From contig NZ_JAIVFS010000037.1 in assembly GCF_020829645.1 (NCBI RefSeq), forward strand, positions 1-64,000: a DNA stretch of 64,000 bases. Direction: 5' to 3'. Below the pieces are notes generated by a model. That model did not search any database and was not told where the DNA came from. It saw only the letters and a program-made list of their open reading frames with translations. The translations under genes and the position numbers were made by a program. Source of the DNA: Nostoc mirabile CHAB5784. GTDB lineage: Bacteria > Cyanobacteriota > Cyanobacteriia > Cyanobacteriales > Nostocaceae. Shown here piece after piece: positions 1 through 8,728 of this stretch (position 1 is its first letter; every line of letters begins with the position of its first letter).

Positions 1-213
1 TTGAGCACGGGTCAGATTGCTGGGGTATGCTTTACTCATGTTGCTCTCTCAGTGCTGTCTACTATCTATTCACAGCGTATACTGAGAGAGCTTTTTTACC
101 ATCTCTCCGACTTTTCAAACAGCCTCTTAGGACAGGGGAGCAGTTCTTGCTGGTGGAGGAAAAGTCGTTTTGATTCCAAAAATTGGATAATTTATTTTTT
201 GAAGTTATTCTAA

Positions 214-306
214 TAGGACTTACGCAAAAGTACACGCGCTCAGGGGCAATTCATGAATTGCCCCTACGTGAAATAAGGGTTTCGGCTATTGTTTGCGTAA
301 GTCCTG
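214..306. mobile_element. MITE, family A (TAGGACTTACGC ends), copy 1
   Basis: The 93-bp element has terminal inverted repeats TAGGACTTACGCAAA / TTTGCGTAAGTCCT and a 5-bp target duplication TCTAA on both sides (209-213 and 307-311). The interior holds an inner palindrome, GGGGCAATTCATGAATTGCCCC. It has no coding capacity. Three further copies with the same ends lie at 29549, 31556 and 56921, so this is a dispersed non-autonomous element. Confidence 0.85.
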
Positions 307-623
307 TCTAATAGGGTATAGCATCGGTTCTCACTTTCATGTAAGAAAAATGCTCAGTATTTACTAGCTATGACCAAGACCTACTGCGATCGCCATTAAG
401 TGATGGAGTAAATTATGCTACACATTCGCAGATAAGTAAATATTCAGAGGCGATCGTGAATAACTTTGATAACCAAGTTGTCAGCGCCTTTTTGGGGTAA
501 CAACCATTAAAGCAGGTGGTGCTGAAGGCACAGAATGAAGCTAATCAGCAAATTCAATCAATTGAACAGTAAAAGACAGATTTTAGGAAGGCTTTTACGA
601 TCACCTAAAATATTCCCATAAAA

Positions 624-652
624 AGAACCCCAGAACGTAGGCTGGGGTTAAA
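624..652 (-). terminator. Rho-independent terminator of the methyltransferase gene
   Basis: Read on the minus strand, AACCCCAG pairs with CTGGGGTT across a short loop and is followed by TCTTTTTA. It lies about 100 bp beyond the stop of the leftward methyltransferase gene. Confidence 0.65.
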
Positions 653-749
653 TGACTTTAGCTATTAGAAGTTGGCCACAAAAAATCAACACTTAACTGC
701 CTTTCTAGCCTTCAGAGACATTGTAAGCCTTAAAACGCAACCTAACTTT

Positions 750-1400
750 TTAGGGCTTGGTAGCTTCTACGTATAGGCTTTCAAATTTTCGCGACTCCTG
801 ATCTATTAATAGTTCAGGAATACTACTCGTTTGAAAATCAACCCTACGTACGTCCTTAAATCCCGATTCTTCAAGCACAACTTTTATTGTTTCAAAATCG
901 TAACAATATTGATGTTGAAACCCTTGTCGAAATACCTCATTTACGATCGCCATACGTGTTCTAGGTTTGACCTCAGGTCTTCGCTGCATCATCCACTCGT
1001 GATCATTAAAGTATCGATCTAGGTAAAGCTCTCCATCAGGAACAGACAACCTCAAAATCCCACCGGGCTTGAGTACTCTAAGGCATTCTGATAAAAATAT
1101 TTTGGTGTGGTCAGGGATTAAATGTTCAAAAAAATGTTCTGAAAAAATCCCTTCAAAACGAGCATCTTTCAAAGGCATCTTTCCGGTTATGTCGAAAACA
1201 TAATCCACGCTAGGTTGAAGAAAACCATCACAGTTTAGCCAGTCTTCTGTCTGAATGCCTTTTCTTCCACATCCTAAATTGAGAAATCGTGCCTTCGGCT
1301 TAATCTTATTTGGATTTCTGGCTAGTAGCAGATTTACTACAGTTGTAGTAACGTGATAAAAGTCATTTTTAAGCCAATATCTCGTGTGGACGTTGATCAT
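750..1400 (-). CDS. Class I SAM-dependent methyltransferase
   Basis: A 216-residue protein of the Methyltransf_11 type. Near residue 41 it carries the SAM-binding motif I (LNLGCG), followed by an acidic strand-2 end (WLNCD) and a motif around EHLIPD / LRVLKPGGILRLSVPD, typical of small-molecule or sugar methyltransferases. No membrane segment or signal peptide is seen. The substrate cannot be read from the sequence. In cyanobacteria such proteins often sit in polysaccharide clusters, but here the gene stands alone, with a terminator just downstream. The ATG start gives the normal length for a single-domain enzyme. Confidence 0.8.
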   Translation of the reverse strand: MINVHTRYWLKNDFYHVTTTVVNLLLARNPNKIKPKARFLNLGCGRKGIQTEDWLNCDGFLQPSVDYVFDITGKMPLKDARFEGIFSEHFFEHLIPDHTKIFLSECLRVLKPGGILRLSVPDGELYLDRYFNDHEWMMQRRPEVKPRTRMAIVNEVFRQGFQHQYCYDFETIKVVLEESGFKDVRRVDFQTSSIPELLIDQESRKFESLYVEATKP

Positions 1401-1912
1401 TGGAATGCTTATAATTCTATGTGAATATACAGGCTGAATTATATAAAAAATTTTGTGCTAGCACAAGTACAAGGTTTATTAACCCAACAATTCTAAGTTC
1501 CGAGTACGAACTTCCAAGTTCAGAAGCTCAAGTTCCGATTTTTAAGCACAGAGTACAATAATCATGCACGACCCATCGCTACAGCCGGGTTAGTACAGGA
1601 TTAAGCGGAGGTTCAGTAGTGAACTTCACGCGATTAGCTGAAAATGAACGAGTTTGGATTACTTTGAGAACACGGCAGAATATGAGGCAGGGGGAAGGGG
1701 GCAGGGAACAGGGGGCATTGGTTATTCCCTTTATGCCCCTTGTCCCCCTTATGCCTCTCATCACCCTCATTCCCCCATTCTCCGTCCCCTATGCCCCATG
1801 CCCCATTCCCAATACCCCATTCCCCAAACAGTATTTTGGGCAACAAATTGCACTCCTAACGTGATATTGGTATTACAGCGACTCAATCTCTATCTATCAG
1901 TTAACAAGCATT
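1401..1912. other. Intergenic region with degenerate short tandem repeats
   Basis: No gene is supported. The stretch 1680-1840 is built from degenerate heptamers of the CCCCATT/GGGCAAG kind, which create spurious open frames on both strands. Such STRR blocks are usual between genes of heterocystous cyanobacteria. Confidence 0.6.
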
Positions 1913-2131
1913 ATGGGTTTTGCAGACCTATCGATCGCAGAGATAGCAGCCGACTACAGCATTCCTGTAGAAAAAGTGTTTTCTCTGTGCAACCAACTGG
2001 GAATTGCTTACAAACACCAAAAGACTCGTTTGGCGTTTGAAGATGCAAAGGCAATTATTTCCCAAATATCGTCTGAAATACGCCCAAAAGGTACTAGCGA
2101 CTCGATGGGCGATGATCGCGAGGTCACCTGA
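1913..2131 (+). CDS. Small conserved protein, IF2_N-like helix-turn domain
   Basis: A 72-residue protein starting MGFADLSIAEIAADYSIP. The pattern of an SIAEIA helix, a short turn, VEKVFSLCNQLGI and a second helix resembles the N-terminal winged-helix-like segment of translation factor IF-2, but nothing else of IF-2 is present. It lies 130 bp upstream of psbV on the same strand. The function is unknown; co-transcription with psbV is possible but not shown. Confidence 0.6.
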   Translation: MGFADLSIAEIAADYSIPVEKVFSLCNQLGIAYKHQKTRLAFEDAKAIISQISSEIRPKGTSDSMGDDREVT

Positions 2132-2263
2132 AGGGTTATCTCGGGCTTTGGCTAATCACTGATAGCTAATGATAAAAAACAATGAGTCGTTAGCAATTAG
2201 CAGCTTGGAGATTGAGAATCGCTTTCTTAGCTGTGTTGAGCGTCAAAATCTTTAAGGGGAAAC

Positions 2264-2755
2264 ATGTTTAAAAGACTAATTGGCGTTGTTGTGGTTACTG
2301 TTTTACTCTCGTTTCAGTTGATTGTCGGTAGCGCGACAGCAGTGGAACTGGACAAAGCTACCCTGACGGTGCCATTAAATACTCAAGGTGAGGTCACCGT
2401 ACTCAGCCTTAAACAAGTCAAAGAAGGCAAACGCTTATTTAATTACGCTTGCGCCCAATGTCATGCTGGGGGAGTTACCAAGACAAACCAGAACGTTGGA
2501 CTCACTCCAGAAGACCTGGCACTGGCAACACCCAACCGTAATAACATTGAAGGCTTGGTGGATTATCTGAAAAATCCTACTACTTACGACGGGGAAGAAG
2601 AGATTTCCGAAATACACCCCAGTATCAAAAGTGCAGATATTTTCACAGCAATGCGAAATCTGACAGATGAAGACTTGGAGGCGATCGCCGGTCATATTCT
2701 CTTACAACCCAAAATTGTCGGCACTAAGTGGGGAGGCGGAAAAATCTATTACTAA
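2264..2755 (+). CDS. psbV: Photosystem II cytochrome c550
   Basis: Extrinsic lumenal haem protein that stabilises the oxygen-evolving complex of photosystem II. The 163-residue precursor has a hydrophobic Sec signal of about 26 residues ending VGSATA. The c-type haem motif CAQCH is at residues 63-67. His118, His92 of the mature chain, is in the position of the second axial haem ligand that gives c550 its bis-His ligation. The C-terminus ends in KIYY. A purine-rich ribosome site (AAGGGGAAA) precedes the ATG. The next genes downstream encode plastocyanin and cytochrome c6, so three soluble photosynthetic electron-transfer proteins lie together. Confidence 0.97.
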   Translation: MFKRLIGVVVVTVLLSFQLIVGSATAVELDKATLTVPLNTQGEVTVLSLKQVKEGKRLFNYACAQCHAGGVTKTNQNVGLTPEDLALATPNRNNIEGLVDYLKNPTTYDGEEEISEIHPSIKSADIFTAMRNLTDEDLEAIAGHILLQPKIVGTKWGGGKIYY

Positions 2756-3166
2756 ATCCTGGAATTAGTACTGAGTCATTGGGGCATTGGGCATAGGGCA
2801 TTGGGCATTGGGCAGAATTCATTCCCCATTCCCCATTCCCCATTCCCCATTCCCCAGTTTTCACCAAAGTTTAGCTGCTTTCGTTCTCACAGCAGCACAA
2901 AATATTCCTGGGTTGGGCGCAAAAAATTTTTCAAAAGTCAAGATATTCCTGAAGAAAAAATAAAAATCTTTTATTTTACTGTTTACCTTTATTCACAGGC
3001 TTTTTGGGCAATAGCAGTCTAGTATTTCTTAGTGATTGCAGAGCTTTTTTGCAATAAATTGCTCCTCATTCTTAAAAAAAAAATGTATCTATGACAGATT
3101 GTCATATTTGGCGTTGATTTTATTTAAAATGAGAAAGGAAAAAAAATTGTTTGTTAGGAGAGAGCC
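2756..3166. other. psbV-petE spacer with heptameric STRR block
   Basis: Positions 2780-2860 are repeats of GGGCATT followed by the complementary CCCCATT type, so the RNA could fold back on itself. The remainder is AT-rich and presumably holds the petE promoter. No gene is seen. Confidence 0.6.
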
Positions 3167-3586
3167 ATGAAATTGATTTCGGCAAGCTGGCGACGTCTTA
3201 GTTTAGCTGTGTTGACAATCCTTTTAGTTGTTAGCAGCTTCGCTGTTTTTACTCCCAGTGCTTCGGCTGAAACCTACAAGGTGAAATTGGGTAGCGATAA
3301 AGGAATGCTGGCATTTGAACCGAAAAAGTTGACAATTAAACCAGGTGATACAATTGAATGGGTGAACAATAAAGTTCCTCCCCATAATGTTGTGTTTGAC
3401 GCTGCCAAAAATCCAGCTAAGGACGCCACTTTAGCAAAATCTCTGTCTCATAAGAATTTGCTGATGAGTGCTGGTCAAAAGGAAACAACCACCTTCCCCA
3501 AAGACGCACCTGCTGGTGATTACACCTTCTACTGCGAACCCCACCGTGGTGCTGGCATGGTTGGTACAATCACTGTCCAAGGCTAA
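3167..3586 (+). CDS. petE: Plastocyanin precursor
   Basis: Type 1 blue-copper protein that carries electrons from cytochrome b6f to photosystem I in the thylakoid lumen. The 139-residue precursor has a Sec signal ending SASA at residue 34. The copper ligands are His73, Cys123, His126 and Met131 (mature His39, Cys89, His92, Met97), visible as PPHNVVF and CEPHRGAGM. The start is supported by the AGGAGAGAGCC sequence just upstream. The interchangeable carrier cytochrome c6 is encoded next door. Copper-dependent switching between the two is known in cyanobacteria, but no regulator site could be read here. Confidence 0.98.
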   Translation: MKLISASWRRLSLAVLTILLVVSSFAVFTPSASAETYKVKLGSDKGMLAFEPKKLTIKPGDTIEWVNNKVPPHNVVFDAAKNPAKDATLAKSLSHKNLLMSAGQKETTTFPKDAPAGDYTFYCEPHRGAGMVGTITVQG

Positions 3587-3691
3587 AAAGATCCTCATTG
3601 ACACAAGATGATTTTCTGGGCTTGCTTCTCTGAAATTAGCCCATAGCAACACACCACACTCCTAGAGAGAGTGACGCATACAATGAATAAA

Positions 3692-3767
3692 TGGCGGTAA
3701 CGAGTCCTATCTTCCCCTAAGACGCTAAGTAACCTGTGGCAATAGAGGGGTAAACTCGTTACCGCCA
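3692..3767. repeat. Long imperfect hairpin between petE and petJ
   Basis: TGGCGGTAACGAGT (3692-3705) pairs perfectly with ACTCGTTACCGCCA (3754-3767). The stem is extended by CTTCCCCT / AGAGGGG further inward. There is no poly-T run on the plus strand. It could be a miniature element or a processing/termination structure downstream of petE. Confidence 0.7.
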
Positions 3768-3844
3768 ATTTTGATCAAACTTGACTTAATTAGGCATTAA
3801 TCGCGTTTATACTCTTGCTGGAGGCTTGTTGCGAGGAAATTCTA

Positions 3845-4189
3845 TTGAGAATACTTTTATTAATCCTACTGTGGGCGATCGCTCTATTCAATTTGACATT
3901 CATTAGTCCAGCACTAGCTGCGGAAATATCCAACGGTGCTAAAATTTTTGAGGCTAACTGCGCTTCTTGCCATATAGGTGGCGGTAACATCCTTATTAGC
4001 CAGAAAACCTTGAAAAAGGAAGCATTGTCAAAGTACTTAGAAAATTATAATAGTGACTCAATCGAAGCGATTATCCACCAAGTACAAAATGGTAAAAATG
4101 CCATGCCTGCCTTTAAAAGCAAGTTAAGTTCTGAGGAGATTCTGGAGGTAGCTGCTTACGTTTTTCAGAATGCAGAACAAGGCTGGTAA
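3845..4189 (+). CDS. petJ: Cytochrome c6 (c553) precursor
   Basis: Lumenal c-type cytochrome that replaces plastocyanin as donor to photosystem I. I start it at TTG 3845, preceded by GAGGA seven bases upstream, which gives a 114-residue precursor beginning MRILLLILLW. An in-frame TTG at 3815 would add an unsupported charged, cysteine-containing leader. The signal peptide ends SPALA at residue 25. The haem motif is CASCH (Cys39, Cys42, His43), and Met87 in GKNAMPAF is the sixth ligand. The sequence is less typical than the main cyanobacterial c6, so it may be one of several paralogues. Confidence 0.85.
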   Translation: MRILLLILLWAIALFNLTFISPALAAEISNGAKIFEANCASCHIGGGNILISQKTLKKEALSKYLENYNSDSIEAIIHQVQNGKNAMPAFKSKLSSEEILEVAAYVFQNAEQGW

Positions 4190-4335
4190 AGTAGCTATAC
4201 CGTCTCATTATTGTGGATTAAGTGTCTTTATATATCAGTAATCAAAGGCGGGCGAGACAATCACCCCACAAGATGGGAGAATTTATTTGTGGGAAATCCC
4301 TCAGTATTTTTCTTTATTAGAACCTTCTAACGAAA

Positions 4336-4377
4336 TAGTAGTTGACGAACTAGCGATCGCCAGTTCGTCAACTACTA
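4336..4377. repeat. Perfect 16-bp hairpin with HIP1 in the loop
   Basis: TAGTAGTTGACGAACT (4336-4351) is the exact complement of 4362-4377, and the loop contains GCGATCGC. It sits between the convergent ends of petJ and the TonB-like gene, where a bidirectional terminator would be expected. Confidence 0.75.
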
Positions 4378-4468
4378 AAAACGATATTTTAAACATGAAT
4401 GATAAATTCAGAATCTTTATCATTCATAGCTTTTAGCTTGTTCTTAATCCAAAATAACCATCTGGTGA

Positions 4469-6151
4469 TTATTTTTCTGGATTAGACTTTTGTCTGTTTT
4501 CCTTCACTTCGCGCAACCGTTCTACTAATTTTCCATCCGATTCACCAGAGGCTGTAGGCTGACTCTTATTGATTCTTGGCAGCACTAACGGTTCAAAAGT
4601 AGTAACCGCGGATGAAGGCGTAAGCTGGTTATTTCTGATTTGCAGTTCCGGGAATGGTTTAGAAGTAACTGCTGATGAGGGCGTAGGTTGATTGCTATTG
4701 ACTCCCGGTGCAGATAATGGTTTAAGAGTACCTGTCGGTAAGGACGCAGGCTGGTTATTTCTGATTCGCAGTTCAGATAATGGTTTGGGAGCAGCTGTCG
4801 GTGAAAACTCAGGCTGATTGCCATTGACTCCTGGTGCAGCTAATGGTTTAAGAGTACCTGTCGATGAAGGCGTGGGCTGATTATTTCTGATTCGCAGTTC
4901 AGGAAATGGTTTGGGGGTAAGCTGATTGTTATTGATTCCCGGTGCAGATAATTGAGTAGTCCCAGTGGTGTTGCTAGTATTGTTTTGGAAACTTAGGTTA
5001 AATGGATAGGAACTGATCCGTTTATCTCCCTTGGGAGATTGCTTGTTGAAATATTCCCTGGCTTCTGATTTCAATTCCGGGGAAACTAACTTGTCTTGAA
5101 ACTTGATATCTAAGACCTTACCATCAGGATCTACCACTAATACACCCAAAACAGCACCTTCGAGATTTGGCTTCTTCGTGGGTAATGTTTGACGGATGAC
5201 TGGTTTTTGTTGAGCGTTGGGGTATTGTTGCTGGACTTCTTTTCTCAGGTTTGCGTAAGAGTCTAGCTGTGCTATAGCCAGTTGAGTTCCTTTGACAGAT
5301 AAATCGGGTGTCTGTGACGTGGTTCCCCTAATTAGGGTTAAGCTATCCCCAGCCCTTGGAGCTTGTTTTAGAGAATTTATCAGCGGGTTTTGATCAATTC
5401 TAGACGCATCATTACCCGATTGCGTCATTTGTGAAGCCGTATTTCCCTGTGCTGTTGCAATGGGGCTAGTGTCAGATAAGTTTGGAGATTGGGCATTCCG
5501 CAGAATATCATCAGGTATTTGCTGCGACTGCAATTGTGGCAATCTATTTACAGCCAACGGTTTTTGCAGAATATCATCAGGTATTTTCTGCGATCGCAAT
5601 TCTGGTAATCTATTTACAGCCAACGGCTGAGGTGCCTCGTATTTGGTGTCACTGACATTTACACGAGGAGCCGATCGAGAGAATTTAGGGCTGGTATTGA
5701 ATTTAGAACTATCAAATTTAGAGGCGTCAAATCCCAAATTACTACTAGGAATCATCCGCAAAGACTGCCTTGTAGGCAAGGAGGAAACCCGATAGTTATT
5801 CGATGATGCAGGTAGCGGAGGCAGTACTAGCTGACTGGATGGCGCTGGTGCCACTGGGGGCAATAGAGTTTGGGCGCTAAAGTTCAAAGGAGAAAGTGGC
5901 GCTATTGGAGGAAGTTGTTGTAAACCAATTTGGGGCGTGCTTTGCGGCAAACGGCTTTGGTCGGCTTGGCTCAATTCTAAAAGTCCGACGGTTTTTGATG
6001 ATGCTGTATCTTTGGGTTTGCTAGAATCCATAGGCATCAATGGCACAATCATCGCGATCGCACCGTGGATGCCAAGAGAAGCTATAGCTGCTATCCCAAT
6101 TGGCTGGCTTAAGAGTTCTGGTATATTTTTAAACAGGGAGATGTAAGACAT
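4469..6151 (-). CDS. TonB-like, proline-rich repeat protein
   Basis: A 560-residue protein. An N-terminal hydrophobic segment at about residues 17-40 would anchor it in the inner membrane. A long Pro/Gln/Ser-rich stretch follows (about 45-300). A compact segment at about 320-380 (LEGAVLGVLVVDPDGKVLDI) has the look of a TonB C-terminal domain. The last 170 residues are tandem units of about 40 residues alternating LSAPGxNxNQ and PELRIRNNQ. TonB proteins transmit proton-motive force to outer-membrane receptors, but here the TonB-like domain is internal and followed by repeats, which is unusual. No ExbB/ExbD or receptor gene is adjacent. Confidence 0.6.
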   Translation of the reverse strand: MSYISLFKNIPELLSQPIGIAAIASLGIHGAIAMIVPLMPMDSSKPKDTASSKTVGLLELSQADQSRLPQSTPQIGLQQLPPIAPLSPLNFSAQTLLPPVAPAPSSQLVLPPLPASSNNYRVSSLPTRQSLRMIPSSNLGFDASKFDSSKFNTSPKFSRSAPRVNVSDTKYEAPQPLAVNRLPELRSQKIPDDILQKPLAVNRLPQLQSQQIPDDILRNAQSPNLSDTSPIATAQGNTASQMTQSGNDASRIDQNPLINSLKQAPRAGDSLTLIRGTTSQTPDLSVKGTQLAIAQLDSYANLRKEVQQQYPNAQQKPVIRQTLPTKKPNLEGAVLGVLVVDPDGKVLDIKFQDKLVSPELKSEAREYFNKQSPKGDKRISSYPFNLSFQNNTSNTTGTTQLSAPGINNNQLTPKPFPELRIRNNQPTPSSTGTLKPLAAPGVNGNQPEFSPTAAPKPLSELRIRNNQPASLPTGTLKPLSAPGVNSNQPTPSSAVTSKPFPELQIRNNQLTPSSAVTTFEPLVLPRINKSQPTASGESDGKLVERLREVKENRQKSNPEK

Positions 6152-6767
6152 AGCTGTTATCGTTCACTCGGCTCAGTTGCAGTTGACTAGCGATTTTCTC
6201 TTTTTGACTATCTTGCAATATCTTGCAAAAAATGCGTCCCTCTAAGGAAATAATAACTTCCTATCCTGGCAATGAAAACGCCAAAATTGCCATTTATTCA
6301 AGTTTTTAATTGATTAATGACGCTGTATCATGTGTTCCAGTTTGAGCTTGCTAAAGAGATATTTTAAAAATTACTACTTTTGATTTCTTAATTCTTATGA
6401 CGCACGCAATTAAAATTAATATCTGGGATATTTATAAAGTTTAAGTGAACGCACAAGTCTTAGCAACATTACAACATCTGCTGAAGTTGCCTTGTTTTTT
6501 ATACCGTTTTCCAGTCAACTAAGCTTCTGTAACAGATGGCACACTTACTTATCCGAGACTAGTCCCTATGTGAAAATACTACCACATCAGCAGTCCCTAA
6601 ATCTGTTGCAAATTGTACAATTCTATTGACATTCTAGCCCTAAACCCCACCAAAGCTATTTAGGTTTTTATAAAAGGAGTCAGTCATGCGATCGCAATTC
6701 TAACTTTTGACTTCTTCTTCGTCAAAAAACTTCAAACCCTTATCAATCATTGCATCCAAAATTTAAA
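6152..6767. other. Intergenic region
   Basis: About 600 bp of AT-rich DNA between divergently transcribed genes. It presumably carries both promoters. I see no repeat, RNA gene or coding sequence in it. Confidence 0.5.
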
Positions 6768-7463
6768 ATGCCGTTACCGACAGTTATTGTACCTGGATAT
6801 CTAGAAAGCGCGATCGCTTACCGCCAACTAGAACAATCCCTACAACAGTTAAATTTTCCCACTGTTACAGTACCACTGCGACGGCGTGACTGGCTACCCA
6901 CTATTGGAGGAAGACCTGTAACGCCAATTTTGCAACAACTCGATCTTACAATCAAGCATACATTGCAGCAACATAATGCTACTCAAATTAACTTGATTGG
7001 TCACTCAGCGGGAGGTTGGATATCCCGCATCTACATGGGAGAAAAGCCTTATTTGGCAAGAGGTAACGTTAAACCATCTCTCTGGGAAGCGCATCCCCTG
7101 ATTGCTACTCTCATCACCTTGGGTACACCTCATATTAGCCAAGAACGCTGGACGCGCTCCAATCTAGATTTTGTCACCAATAACTACCCAGGAGCTTTTT
7201 ACAAAAACGTTCATTACGTTTGTGTGGCTGGCAAAACTATCTTTGGCCAAAGGCGGCGCGGTAGCTGGTTAGCTTACAGTAGTTACCAATTAACCTGTGG
7301 TAAGGGCAACACTTGGGGAGATGGAATCACACCCATTGAAGCTGCTCACCTAGAAGGGGCAGAAAATCTGGTGATTGAAGGTGTGAGGCATTCTCCGAGA
7401 AGTCCTGGAATCTGGTATGGTTCAGCAGAACCCTTAAAAGCTTGGGTGCAATATTTGATTTAA
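6768..7463 (+). CDS. Alpha/beta-hydrolase, lipase-like
   Basis: A 231-residue alpha/beta-hydrolase. The nucleophile elbow GHSAGG places the catalytic Ser at residue 80. An acidic residue in GDGITP and a His in GVRHSP are good candidates for the rest of the triad. VIVPGY near the N-terminus is the usual first strand and oxyanion region. No signal peptide is visible, so a cytosolic location is likely. I prefer ATG 6768; an in-frame TTG six codons upstream is possible. The substrate is unknown; similar proteins are annotated as triacylglycerol lipases or esterases. Confidence 0.8.
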   Translation: MPLPTVIVPGYLESAIAYRQLEQSLQQLNFPTVTVPLRRRDWLPTIGGRPVTPILQQLDLTIKHTLQQHNATQINLIGHSAGGWISRIYMGEKPYLARGNVKPSLWEAHPLIATLITLGTPHISQERWTRSNLDFVTNNYPGAFYKNVHYVCVAGKTIFGQRRRGSWLAYSSYQLTCGKGNTWGDGITPIEAAHLEGAENLVIEGVRHSPRSPGIWYGSAEPLKAWVQYLI

Positions 7464-7817
7464 CTGATATCTGGCGCTAGTCCCAACAATCGCCTAGTAA
7501 TTCATTGCTACGCTATCGTCTAAAAACGACTAGTAAACGATTTCAGTCCACTTGAGTGGACTTGGGCTATTAGCCTCAGACTTAAGTCTGAGGCGGGCCA
7601 GTACCGCAAGGCGAAAGTCAAAAGTATTGTATTCCGAGCTTCTTGCGGCATTTGAAATCGTATGTTTATTTTCGCGCCGTTAGCTCATCGAGAATGGTGT
7701 TATATATCCGATTTAAAAAACTATATTTTTATTTGGGTAATGCAACATTTATTAAAATTTCTTAGCTAAAATTGTAATTAGTAATAAATACCTAGTTAAG
7801 AACAGGAGGGGTGAGCT
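7464..7817. other. Spacer with two nested palindromes
   Basis: Around 7546-7600 two short perfect hairpins lie back to back: GTCCACTTGAGTGGAC and CCTCAGACTTAAGTCTGAGG. They look like a repetitive palindromic element rather than a terminator, because no T-run follows. No gene is seen in the rest. Confidence 0.6.
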
Positions 7818-8477
7818 ATGCAAAGCACCCAGTTCGATAGGATTTTGCAACGAGTGGCGACGATAATATCGGTCGTGATTCTGACTTTGTGCTTAATTTA
7901 TATCTCTACCGGAGTAATGCTTTCTTTTTACTATGAACCGACAGCAGGCGGAGCTTATAACTCATTGAAGATGATTAATACACAACTGCCATACGGGTGG
8001 TTGTTTTGGAGAGCGCATGATATTGCTGGTAACGCAGTAATTGCGATCGCTCTGATTCAAATTGTGGTGATGTTTTTAGGTCGGCAATTTCGCAAGAGTT
8101 GGCTTGCCGCTTGGATTAGCGGGATTTTGTTAACCTTAAGTGCGATCGGGCTGAATTGGACAGCGATGATCCTAGATTGGACTCAGGAAGGATACTGGCG
8201 TTTTAACATTGAACTAGGAACTATCGAAGCTATTCCTTTTATTGGTGGACAACTGCGCGACATCCTAACTGGGGGTGGAGCCATTAACACAGTTACTATC
8301 CAACACCTTTACACAATTCACAGTTATCTGATTTCGGTGGCTACGCTAATTCTTGCCATAGTACATTTATCTGCTTTACTGTGGCAGGAATGGGAAATAT
8401 ATCAAGAAACGCCAAGACCAAAAATTGGTAATTTACAAGAACCAGCGGAAGGCGAATTTATTCCTTCCCAAGGCTAA
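7818..8477 (+). CDS. Cytochrome b6-like membrane protein lacking one haem ligand
   Basis: A 219-residue protein with four predicted membrane helices, aligned over its whole length with cytochrome b6 (PetB). His67 and His168 correspond to the b6 ligand pair 86/187, and His183 corresponds to His202. The partner expected 14 residues after His67 (His100 of b6) is Gln81. Cys25 lies one position from the b6 cysteine that holds haem c(n). The protein should therefore keep one b haem and may have lost or altered the second. A strong AGGAGG ribosome site precedes the ATG. No petD-like gene is adjacent. It is a paralogue, not the b6f subunit itself. Confidence 0.8.
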   Translation: MQSTQFDRILQRVATIISVVILTLCLIYISTGVMLSFYYEPTAGGAYNSLKMINTQLPYGWLFWRAHDIAGNAVIAIALIQIVVMFLGRQFRKSWLAAWISGILLTLSAIGLNWTAMILDWTQEGYWRFNIELGTIEAIPFIGGQLRDILTGGGAINTVTIQHLYTIHSYLISVATLILAIVHLSALLWQEWEIYQETPRPKIGNLQEPAEGEFIPSQG

Positions 8478-8728
8478 TAAAGAGTCAAAGAAGAGGAAAG
8501 GGGGCAGGGGGCAGGGAGCAGGGGGGAGAAGGCCATAAATAAATTTAGGGGCTTGATATTGGACGCATTATTTCTTGTGCTATGCATCTTGAAATAAATA
8601 TTTAACATTAAGCATAAATAAATTTATTTGCTCTGAAACCCTCTATTGCTGGGAAATTACAGCATCTTCTCCCCTGCTCCCTGCTCCCTGCTCCCCTGCC
8701 TCCCCTGCTTCCCCTGCTTCCCTGCCGC
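8478..8728. other. Spacer built of GGGGAGCA-type short repeats
   Basis: GC-skewed heptamer-like repeats (GGGGCAG, CCCTGCT) occur on both sides of an AT-rich core. The two blocks are mutually complementary, so a long hairpin between the convergent genes is possible. Confidence 0.5.

Larger units (their letters stand above)
1..749. other. Intergenic region, no convincing gene
   Basis: I see no gene in this stretch. A TTG-initiated open frame at the left edge has no recognisable motif. It contains one miniature inverted-repeat element (214-306) and a hairpin (624-652) that fits a terminator of the leftward gene beyond it. Around 505-570 a short frame resembles the tail of a coding sequence, but nothing can be named. 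Confidence 0.5.

Noticed and set aside
1..213. TTG-started frame of 70 codons at the left edge
   Set aside because: No motif, no ribosome site and no obvious coding pattern; it could be the tail of something outside the window, but this cannot be supported.
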